From Pieris napi (taxonomy: Eukaryota; Arthropoda; Insecta; Lepidoptera; Pieridae), in assembly GCF_905475465.1 (NCBI RefSeq), contig NC_062249.1, forward strand, positions 9,312,501 through 9,376,500: DNA of 64,000 nt, given 5' to 3'. Below are positions 25,332 through 34,727 of this stretch, in pieces. The notes under the pieces are model-generated. The model saw only the letters and a list, made by a program, of their open reading frames with translations. It did no database searches and was not told where the DNA came from. Positions within the stretch are counted from its first letter, which is position 1, and each line of letters begins with the position of its first letter. A program made the position numbers and the translations under genes.

Positions 25332-26057
25332 GGTACGTTCCACTAAGCGTTCACAACGCTCACGCTCACGATCACTGATTTCCCCATTCCACTTGATTGT
25401 GAATGTTACTGTCTTTAACTCAAGTGGAATGGATTATGGAGCGTTTCGGGCGTTCATGTAAATATTACAAATGTCAAGTTTGAAAATAGTAGAATTTTAA
25501 GGAGGTTAGGTAATCATAAACAATAAGTTTTTATTATTTGTGACTTAAATTTATTTATGTTAAAAGTGAAGAATAATTGAATATTTTATAAATAATTTTG
25601 GTGAAGTTATCAAACAACTTAAGTTTAAATATAATCGAAATGGCTTTGACGGCAGTTGGATATTTGCTTATGCATCGCAATAAAGCTCCAGAAAGTAGTT
25701 CATCTAGCTCAGATGAAGAATGGGATGCAATTATAAAAAATTATAATCGTGAAAACCGACAACTTAGGCCACATATTATTGACTATGAAAATGTGATTTT
25801 TCTTGTCACCATCTTTAAGCTTTGAATATAATAATATTATTATTTGTCATATTTCAAAAAAAAAATCAAAAATTGCGCCAAATTATTCTCAACGTTCACA
25901 ACGACCCACCTATTTAGATGGGTCGTTGTGAGCGTTGCGTGAGCATTAGTCATAACGTCATGAGTGACGTTTTCGCCGTGACCACAACGACCGCGGTCGG
26001 TATGTGGAATGGCTAAAGGAGCATTTTGATCGTCGTGAGCGCTTAGTGGAACGCACC
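25332..26057 (+). mobile_element. Harbinger-like DNA transposon, internally deleted
   Basis: The left end GGTACGTTCCACTAAGCGTTCAC and the right end, inverted, GGTGCGTTCCACTAAGCGCT match at 18 of the first 19 bases or better. The next bases (CACGATCA) are also shared with gaps. Inside, an ATG frame starts at 25640. The right third is less AT-rich, with CACAACGACC and GGTCGTTGTG forming an internal hairpin. No clear target duplication remains (ATT and AAA). Assignment to Harbinger rests on the coding remnant and is inference. Confidence 0.7.
25640..25825 (+). pseudogene. N-terminal remnant of a Harbinger-type transposase
   Basis: The 61-codon frame reads MALTAVGYLLMHRNK, then an acidic serine run (ESSSSSSDEEWD) and RENRQLRPHIIDYENVI. 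The R-P-x-I-x-x-Y segment is like the start of HARBI1-type transposases before the DDE domain; this is a resemblance from memory. The frame then leaves the family sequence and stops, as expected from an internal deletion. All catalytic parts are missing. Confidence 0.5.
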
Positions 26058-26098
26058 AAATGTACACTTATGAACGTCAAAAAAGAAATATACATTAA

Positions 26099-26640
26099 AT
26101 GCTTCTAATTTTACATTTACTGCCAATTCAGAGGATTTAGGATTCAGAGGAGGAGTGTTCAGAGGAGTTGTTCGGATTAATACCTGCAGCTGAATTTCAT
26201 CATCGGACGTCGAGACAGAATACGAAATTCCACCCGTATCACCTCGACGTCCGCCGTTCCACAACTGAGCGTTTTTCAAGGCAGTTTTTGCCGCGCACAA
26301 CCACTTTGTGGAACCAGCTGCCCACTGAAGTATTTCCGAACCAATTCGACTTAGGGTCCTTCAAGAAAAGAGCGTACCTATTCTTAAAAGGCCGGCAACG
26401 CACTCGCGAGCCCTCTGGCATTGAGAGTGTCCATGGGCGGCGGTATCACTTAACATCAGGTGAGCCTCCTGCCCGTTTGCCCCCCGTTCTATAAAAAAAA
26501 AAAAAAAAAAAATTATCAAATCAAGGGCGTAGAACGGAATAGAAGAACTGGCAATAAACTCTCCGCCACTGTTTTTAATCGCCAAGTATTTTTTACACAA
26601 CGTTTGGAAGGAGCTGCAACCATTACACCATGTTTCACAT
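26099..26640 (-). mobile_element. LINE-B 3' end, interrupted by a LINE-A insertion
   Basis: Bases 26099-26140 (ATGCTTCTAATTTTACATTT) and 26515-26640 (CAAATCAAGGGCGTAGAACG, CTCCGCCACTGTTTTTAATC) are contiguous in the uninterrupted minus-strand copy at 60837-60975. In plus orientation the same sequence follows the LINE-B coding end at 61385-61520. Confidence 0.8.
26141..26512 (+). mobile_element. LINE-A, 5'-truncated copy with reverse-transcriptase C-terminus and poly(A)
   Basis: The frame FLPRTTTLWNQLPTEVFPNQ then FDLGSFKKRAYLFLKGRQR is the hydrophobic C-terminal segment of jockey-like LINE polyproteins. Noncoding GGGCGGCGGTATCACTTAAC and AGGTGAGCCTCCTGCCCG and about 20 A residues follow. This is the best preserved of about ten copies in the window. 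Confidence 0.85.
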
Positions 26641-26682
26641 AACATCTTTAGTAATAAATAATAATAAAAATTAAAAAAAACA

Positions 26683-28040
26683 CTTGCGAGCCTTCTGGCA
26701 ATGTCATTGTCATTGGGCGGTAAAAATAATTGTAATAAAGATAAAATATTTATGTGGGATATAAATAATATATATATTTGAGTAATGAGTTCAATGTGCA
26801 GTAGGATTAAGCTTATGAAACATGTTACAAATGAATTGTCTCTCAATTTAAGAAGTGAAAACTAGAACAAAGGATGTAAGACATATGAACCGGATATATT
26901 AAGGATGAAGACGGACTTAGATATAAAACAAATGTTATTAGGTACACTGTTGCAAAATTGAATATTAATACATTCGTATATTTAAATTACCGCATAAACA
27001 GAATTATGTCATTTCACAGAATGAGGAAAAGACGTAAATACGTAACCGACGTTTTAAATTATTGTGAATATTACTCATTGAGAAATGTCTTGTAACATTC
27101 TAGTAAACAGCAACATAATTAAGGTTTTATTGTATTTGTCTTTTATTAAGTCAAATATAATTATTTCAATAGAGTTAAACCAATTTTTGAAGTAGAGATC
27201 CTTCCATGTCTTTATGTTGTGATGAGACAAACGAATGCTTTGCTTGCAATATTCTACCGTCTTAGTACATAAGACAAGTCATGTTTGGCGCTGTTATTTT
27301 TATAAAACACTGAACACAAAATGGGAACGTTCTAAATTTAAAATATTACCTCAAGACGTTCTGAAAATCTCTTCATTTTACACGGTTTTAATGATTTAAA
27401 TCATATTTACGTAGATAATGAAGTAAGAATTGTAAAAGCTTTTTATTTGACCTTTAATGAAAGGGAAGCTATAAATGCCCACACAGTGACATTTACTAAA
27501 CTCTTGTTATATGCCACTTACTATATAACTGTAATAATAATATTAACTTAATGGAGTACGTTTATCTGTATTTGAACTATTATTTTAGTGATCTACCTTA
27601 TAGCATTCCTAATAGAATAGCTAGTTTCCTAATCAGTCTAATTATAATATATACTCGTACTATGAAATCTTACTAGTAAATGTACCTTATTTATTATGTT
27701 GTTATTTTAATATTCAAATGTAAACAATAATGTGATGGTGAAAAAATATTGATTCAATCTTTTCTGTTAAAATTTTGTTAAAAAATTGATTAGAATGATA
27801 AAATATTTTTTTTTTTACTAGAATTTTAAAAATTGCTAATCACAGCGAACGATACATGTGAAACACTTAGTTACCTCTCTAAGTAATAATAATTACAATA
27901 AAAAAGAAATTTTGCACACTTACTACATTACATTTAAAAAAAAATGCGCCATTTTAATGATATGTTCGCGATGTGAAATCTTCAAAAAGTTATTTGTGAG
28001 TATAGTTAGATATATGTATTATTAAGTCATTACAACAACG
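26683..28040. other. Gene-free stretch with a short LINE-A scrap at its start
   Basis: CACTTGCGAGCCTTCTGGCA at 26683 is a LINE-A scrap. The rest is AT-rich and I recognise nothing in it. Confidence 0.4.
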
Positions 28041-28042
28041 CT

Positions 28043-28690
28043 AATCAGAGTTGTTCTAGTGGCTGGAGCCTGGGACTGTAATTCCTGAGGTTGATGATAC
28101 GACCTGACTGTGTACCCAACTTATTACTAGATCATACGCCCGAACCCAATAATCAATCCACAATCTCAGATTGAAAATAAACTGAGATCAGACCGTGACA
28201 GTCGATCGATCTCCTATCTGCATCCCAATAACCAAACCCTACGAAAACAATCCTCCAAATTTTTGGGGACGGATAAAATGCTCTGTCGTTCCATTTTACC
28301 GAGTTTTCACTCATATTTGATAATCAATGTAAACCAAATAAAGTAAACTAAACCGTACAAATAACATATAAATATAGTTGTGTATGTAACAATCAGTTTT
28401 TTTAATAATTAAAAAAACTGTTTGTTTAAAATAATTAACTGTTGAAATCGAGCTTTCGTCAACTGTCATTTTCATTTAAAAAGGTCTATCCACAGACAAC
28501 GATACGACCTCCTATGGATAGTTTTAATCCTTTGATTGGTTATTGGCACACTTGTTAAAACATTTGGATTAAGATTACTATCTCAGATGGTGGATTATGG
28601 ATTGTGACAGGGAAACATCGCGAGGAAACCCGCCTTAAACCCAAAAAGTCGACGGCGTGTGTCAGGAGACTGATCACCTGCAAGTAGGTA
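28043..28690 (+). mobile_element. tRNA-derived SINE split by a MITE
   Basis: The left half (CTAGTGGCTGGAGCCTGGGA, TCCTGAGGTTGATGATACG) and the right half (GGAAACATCGCGAGGAAACC, AAAAAGTCGACGGCGTGTGT) belong to the SINE family at 12001. Bases between about 28134 and 28605 are a MITE. Confidence 0.75.
28134..28605. mobile_element. Second copy of the 8013 MITE, right end lost
   Basis: It begins ACGCCCGAACCCAATAATCA and follows the intact copy through AGTCGATCGATCTC and AAGGTCTATCCACAGAC to GGTGGATTATGGATTG. It then stops abruptly against SINE sequence, so the right inverted end is missing. Confidence 0.8.
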
Positions 28691-29720
28691 TTAAAAAAAT
28701 AGACCGAACCGACGAAATATTCATAAATCTGGAGGCCAAAACCAAGGGTTGTAGCACCACTTTTTCTACAACAACGCTTTGTACAAAAATCAAGTCAAAT
28801 CATATACCTGAAAATGTGTTAATGGTTTACCGCGGTAATCTCAGAAAGTACTAGTTCTAACTAAAAAGTATTTTTAAGCTATTGGACTATACCTACAACC
28901 GTATTAACACGTGAAACCACAGAGCGTTACAAAAATGATTTACTTAAAATATACACTAGATTAATTATCCTTGTGTGCAAAGTTACATTTATTATTATAA
29001 TACAAGAGCAACGAACTTTCATTTTGTAAAAATTTGTCAACTAACCGTTAAAACGGTTCATGGCGATTAGTATCTGAGACAGGACTGTGAGAGCAATTAA
29101 TCAAACCATTGAGAACTTGTCAAGTTAAGTAATAAATTAGGCTATTATTAATTATGGTTAGACTTCGGCAACCGCCTTCATAGATTTAGTTATTCGCAAA
29201 GAAGCTTAGAAGTTGTTTTTCAAATTATCTTATTTTCTATTCGATTAGGTAAGGCTTTTTCTATGTTAACATCAGGTATAAATAGAGGTAAAATTAACCG
29301 TTAATAATGCTTTAAAGTGTAAATAATATAACTTTTTTGACAGTCTAAGTACATTTTACTGATAAAGGTTACTATATATTGTACTTTTGATGTCAATTTT
29401 CTATATATTATTTATCATGCAACGTAAAATGCTACATACCATCAATTTTTAACATAAAATTTTCCTCGTCAAAACTGTACAATGTACATCATGTGTAATA
29501 CAATTTTTATTGCTTCTTTGAATTACATTCATTATTATAAATGCATTAAATGAAAGGTTCATCCTTTTGATTTATAAGAATCTATTGAAATAACAGACTA
29601 CTAAATTGCGTCAAAACCATCATAAAACCTGTTTCCCTGTCCAATCTTTTGTGTCACTTGCCGTTGATTTTGTGAGTGAAGTGCTAATTAATTTCTTCCC
29701 GATGTTATCCTTCAACATTT
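28691..29720. other. Gene-free stretch
   Basis: AT-rich DNA without recognised features. The 65-codon frame at 28657 begins in SINE sequence and is not supported. Confidence 0.4.
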
Positions 29721-29942
29721 GACGACCCATTGGTCTAGTGGTTAGTACCCCTGACTGCGAATCCATGGGTCCCGGGTTCGATCCCCGGCTGAGACGAACA
29801 TCGATGTGATGAGCATTTTGGTGTTGTGCTTAGGTCTTGGGTGTTTAAATATGTATTTATATGTCTATCTATCTATACATATTATAGAAATATGTATGTA
29901 TATCCGTTGCCTAGTACCCATAACACAAGCTTCACAAGCTAA
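29721..29942 (+). mobile_element. tRNA-derived SINE, second family, 3'-truncated copy
   Basis: It matches the copy at 14732 nearly base for base over 200 bp, with a better B box (GGGTTCGATCCCCGG), and ends near AACACAAGCTTCACAAGCTA. Confidence 0.85.
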
Positions 29943-31090
29943 AAGAATGGGTGCACATAGACAAAATAAAACCACATACAGTCGAACTGGTCGCTAGTTT
30001 TCAGAAACACATATTTCCTATTAGAATTAACCCAAAAATAGGTAACCGTTAGAATTAGTAGGACTACTTTGGAATCCTTTAAATGTATAGAGATTGGGTC
30101 AAGGTTTCTAGAGCTTCCGTGAATACGTGATTGAGCGTATTCTCACGGCACACGAGTTATCTGAAGCTGATCCGAAAAGCACGTTTTACTCCGGAACGCA
30201 CGTTACCGCTGACTGGATAATTGGTCCCAAGTACAAGTCTGTTTTGGGAATCCGGAACTTAGTATGTTTATATACCTACTTAGCACCTAAACCTTTTTAC
30301 TAAGTTATGTGGCATTTTTGTTTATATAAACGACCCCTACATCCTAGCCTATCAGACACGCAATCTAAGCTGCAGGAGAGTGTCGAAATCTCCCCTTTCT
30401 TAAAAAGGGACATTATTAAAGGGTTGGCGTCTCCCGCCGTGCCCGGACGACCACTACTCCGAAAATATCGTCATAATATTTATGGGCGAGTCGGGGCCCG
30501 CTGCCCGGCGCTACCCGCGTTACCTCTCGTGCTATTTTTGTGTGTGACATGTTTGCCAATCTTGCCGCAGAATTTTTCCAGCTGCGATCTGTGCACAAGC
30601 ATGTAGCATAGTATTGGATGTTGTCTGATATGATTGTCATTATTCTAGACGATAAGGATAAATTGTTTTTTATGGAAAATATGGTTGAATAACATTTATA
30701 TTAAAACACATCCAAAGTAGAAAGTTATAATAGTTGTACGTACTGTATTAAATACGATATATAATTTTTAAAATCTTATTTATTAAGGGGACAACTATCA
30801 CTCTTATTTCTCTCAATTGTGTTGAAGCTGTGATAAAAAGAGATGTACTTTTTATAAAACGGTGCAATTAACCTTTTAGTTGTTACAAGTAACTAAATTT
30901 TTTAACATATATCTTAATTGAATATTTAAGTAACCAATCTGTTGTTTATTTTTGCATATCCTCACAGTGTATAATGTTTTCTTAAGTTGTCTGGAAGTGA
31001 TCAATAATTATAAATAAATTTTGTTTTTATTATTCAATAAAATAATATTTATTGTGTATACAGCTTTTATTTACATTTAGCACTACTATA
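29943..31090. other. Gene-free stretch with a GC-rich patch
   Basis: Bases about 30380-30610 are clearly more GC-rich than the surroundings (GCCGTGCCCGGACGACC, GTCGGGGCCCGCTGCCCGG). Frames cross it on both strands but match nothing I know. The rest is AT-rich. Confidence 0.4.
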
Positions 31091-31114
31091 ATTGTATTTA
31101 CATTATTGCTTTAT

Positions 31115-31500
31115 TATGAGTTCCAAAGATTCGGCATTTGAAATGTGGTGTTGGAGGAGAATGTTGCGAATACCATGGACTTTAAAAAGAACCAATAAGT
31201 CCATTCTCAACCAACTAAATATCACCACAAACTGTCGACTATCATTTACAAATGAGTGCTTAGCTACTTTGGCCATAATGCCAGGAGAGAACCGGATAGT
31301 CTCGACATGCTGGTAATGGTAGGGAATAGTGATGGCAGAAGTCAGGGTTGATCGCTTGCCCGTTGGTCTGGCCCCATTAAGATAATTATGGGTCTCAATA
31401 TCCCTAAAGCACTGAGACAAGCTGAGGATAGAGTGTGTGGACACAGCATGTCGACGTATCGGTTAGGGCTATGAAACAGGCACGTAATTTAGTAATCAAG
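31115..31500 (+). mobile_element. LINE reverse-transcriptase C-terminal fragment
   Basis: SAFEMWCWRRMLRIPWTLKR and TNKSILNQLN form the AFEMW-RRMLRIPWT signature seen near the end of many LINE polyproteins. A frameshift follows at about 31310. Downstream codons in other frames (KALRQAEDRVCGHS) continue the family's end. It is dead. Confidence 0.8.
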
Positions 31501-32480
31501 ACTACGAAGAAGAAGAGAGTTCCAGTCAATATATTGCATAAATTTCACACACACATATTGGTAAATTTCATCAGCCCTATAATTTTCACCTTACTTTACA
31601 CCCGCCCATAATAAAGCAAATTACATACTTTGTCTAAATTGCATCAATAATTCGTGATCAAATCGTTCAATGGTTGTACTCAAAGCGACCTTACATTGAC
31701 GTTTTATCGATCCGATATTTGAATCAATATTGGTGTATATATTTTAATTAAGTTCTTGATGGTATTCGCTTTGACTGGCAAAGGTTAAAGGGCCTGTATT
31801 TGGAGGCGATTAAACCAAAAATGTTGTAAAAGCTAAAATATATTATTAAAAGAATTTACCTTAGGAATACAAAATGTTAATAAGTGGGTACATACAAAAT
31901 GTTGTCTGGAAGAGATCGCTCAAAAGCGATAAATATTATTGATGATCGTATGATTTAAATATTATAATGATTTTCGTAACGAAGTAAAACAAAAGTTAAC
32001 TTTATCAAGGTGATAAAATTTAAATAAGTAGAAAATTTTTAAGATAAATAAACCGTTTTAAGATTCAGATTTACTGATTAGAAAAAAGCGCACAATCAGC
32101 CATATTAAAATAGGCATGTAAATGTCATATTATTAATTGTAATGTCATAATAAAAAGAACAGTTAAGATTTATATTAGTTGTCAAAACTTTTGATATAAA
32201 AACTCTTCACATTATTAAGCCACCTTGATTTTAAAGATCTAATCACTTTCCCCCTGAGAGCACTCAGCAGTTATATTATTATGTAACTTCTGGTTAGGTG
32301 ATTGAACAAGCTGTTAGGGGTATTTGTTGTGGTTCCCCAAGGGAGTCGGAGGGAGGAGGTCGGTACGGAATAAGTTTAAGGAATGTACATAATGTATGTT
32401 GTATGTAAAAAATAATATAAACAATTTAAAAACAAATGGTGACTTTCACCATTTTATTACTGGAAACAGAACTAATTTAA

Positions 32481-32712
32481 GCGTACGACCAACCAGGCTC
32501 CAGAAGATAAACCACTCCTTATATGGAAATTGTTTTCGTTTTTACAACAAACTCCCAAGCGAAATTAGATAATTATCACTGAACAAATTACCTCTCGTTA
32601 AACGTAAATAAATCAATAAAGCTTTTTATAAATTTAACGAATATTTAAATGATACTGAATCCTTGTGATTGATTTGCTCCAATTCAAACAATTTCTATGC
32701 CGTGTTAGATTC
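32481..32712 (+). mobile_element. LINE-B coding-end fragment
   Basis: With frameshifts it reads FRFYNKLPSEIR, LSLNKLPLVKRK, INKAFYKFNEYLND, the same end as at 61240. ATTGATTTGCTCCAATTCAA follows as at 61381. Confidence 0.75.
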
Positions 32713-33086
32713 AGTTTTAGTGGTTTAGAAGTTCATTTTTATGATTTTTCAGAGTTAGTGGTGGAGGCGTGCAATTCACTGAGCGCCTGCGTTCGTACCC
32801 GGCTATGTCATTTTTCAAAACATCGTGTGGAAATCGGCATTGTCTTTTTAATTTAAAAAATAAGTACCGGCTTTTTTATTTAAAAAAAGGGACCGGTTTT
32901 TGGCACTGAGCAATTGCATAACGTAATTTTATATATACAAATGTTGCTTGTTCAATAACAAGTAACATTGTATAATTACTATGTTGTAAAAAACACACGT
33001 TTTGTATTCCTTCGGAATATGTGTAGGCGGGTGGAACCACGGGAAACAACTAGTCAATGATATGATAATTGATCAATTCATAAGAT

Positions 33087-33150
33087 AATCCTAAACAAAC
33101 TTTAATCAATACCATTGTGAAATGATATTGATTTAAGTTTGTTTAGGATT
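33087..33150. repeat. Short inverted repeat
   Basis: AATCCTAAACAAACTTTAAT and CAATACCA fold onto their near-exact complement ending GTTTGTTTAGGATT, leaving a short loop. It is a likely foldback remnant. Confidence 0.7.
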
Positions 33151-33179
33151 TGTAAGTAAGATATTTTTATTGTAAGATA

Positions 33180-33290
33180 TGTTTTTATAGAACAGAGAGT
33201 AAAGATCGATCAGATGTTAAGTGATGGACGCCTATGGACACTCTCAATTCCAGAGGGATCGCGAGTGCGTTGCCGGCCTTTAAGTTGTTA
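33180..33290 (-). mobile_element. LINE-A 3'-end fragment
   Basis: The complement reads AAAGGCCGGCAACGCACTCG, then AATTGAGAGTGTCC and TTCTATAAAAA, as in the element at 26141. Confidence 0.75.
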
Positions 33291-33700
33291 TTGGTTTGTA
33301 AATTAAATTAGCAATACTTCGCAATGATTGAATGATTCCTTAGATTTAATTATACTACTAACTATAGGTACTTAATCAAGTAAATGTATAAATTGCCATA
33401 CAATTGTAATTGAAATAATACAGTTCATCAAAGTAGGACATCGTCCTTGGATGTGTAATTTTAGCAAGAAAATTGAAATCACGTAGTTTATGGATTATGC
33501 AAATATCATGATTGGCTGTGATGAATGTTTCTAAGTGACTCATAATCTAAAGTAAGGTCAGATATTATCAGTGCTTTATTTGAAGAAAATATTTATCTAA
33601 CATTGCGTCAATATTGTTTACCTTGTAAACAATAATTTTTATATAAAAACTGTACAAAGATCCCGAAAAATTTGGATTTGTAGAAAGTCAGGTGTTTATG

Positions 33701-34018
33701 CAGTGGCGTAACCATAGGGTGGCAGAGCTGGAAAAATGCCACGGGCCCCCGACCCAGAGGGCCCCTGCCCAAGAGATATTATGTTCTGTGGATGAGTGTG
33801 AAGTCTCCAATACGCACTGGGATAGCGTGGGGACTACAGACAATTCCCTCTCGCATAATAGAGGAGGCCTATGGCCATTAGTGGGACATATACAACGTTT
33901 AATTGAGTACTCTGAAAATCTCAAAGTTTATCAAAATTCAACTGTTTAACCATTTTTACTGATAGGGCCCCATTTAAAGAATTTGCCTCGGGCCCCAGAT
34001 GGTATAGTTACGCCACTG
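33701..34018. mobile_element. hAT-type MITE with intact 8-bp target duplication
   Basis: The ends CAGTGGCGTAACCATA and TATAGTTACGCCACTG are inverted repeats of the hAT type. TGTTTATG occurs immediately on both sides (33693-33700 and 34019-34026). The interior has repeated GGGCCCC and one open frame that resembles no transposase, so the element is non-autonomous. Exact flanks suggest fairly recent insertion. Confidence 0.9.
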
Positions 34019-34026
34019 TGTTTATG

Positions 34027-34727
34027 AGAAACATATTATTACTGTTGACAATTCGATTCCAGTCGATTCCAGTTATTCACAGTTTAACTGTCAAATAGCT
34101 AAAACTCTCAGAAAACTTGCAAAAAACTATTATCTCTTATCTTGCTGGTCAGGCTTCTTTTCATCAGAAGTATACTTATTTTATTTTGATTGCACAGCAC
34201 TATTAAAGTTATGATACGCATAAAAAGTTATCATAATTCTCATACGAACAAGTGACATCTAACGAAAAGAACTATAACTTAAAGAGACAACTTTTGTCAA
34301 AAGATATAATTTCTAGTTTGCTAAAAGCGTCATCTTACCATAAGAAATATAATTAAAATCATTCGAATTGCTCTTCTTTAGTCACAAAAAAATTACATTT
34401 TATTTGAAACGCCATCTTGTGATTATATCATTTATTTTGACAGTTGATTAGTGACTAGGTAGGCATTTATTTATAATGAGTAAAATTAATGTTAATATTC
34501 CAAACAACTATTGAATAGAAGCATATTTACTCATTGATTATTTAACTACTTGATATTTATGAAACAATATTTATGACTTTGATGTAATTTGTTGACAGCT
34601 GGTTGCCTGGCAATTTGACAACAGAATAAATAAAAAAAAACTATCGAAATCGACCAAACCATTAACTCCATTAAGTAGGTATTCCAAGCAAAACGCAGGT
34701 AAAGAACCCTTTTTTCTTGCAATAGAA
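34027..34727. other. Upstream region of RPAP3
   Basis: The promoter should lie here, but I see no TATA box at a defined distance from the ATG. Start site and 5' leader are not placed. Minus-strand frames over the first exon are shadows. Confidence 0.4.

Noticed and set aside
26361..26846. 161-codon minus-strand frame
   Set aside because: It runs through the poly(A) and 3' untranslated end of LINE-A in antisense and into LINE-B; no protein family fits.
30307..30606. 99-codon frame across the GC-rich patch
   Set aside because: A longer frame is expected by chance in GC-rich DNA. Both strands are open and no homology was recognised.
33692..33949. 85-codon frame
   Set aside because: It lies inside the hAT-type MITE, resembles no transposase and is interrupted by the element's ends.
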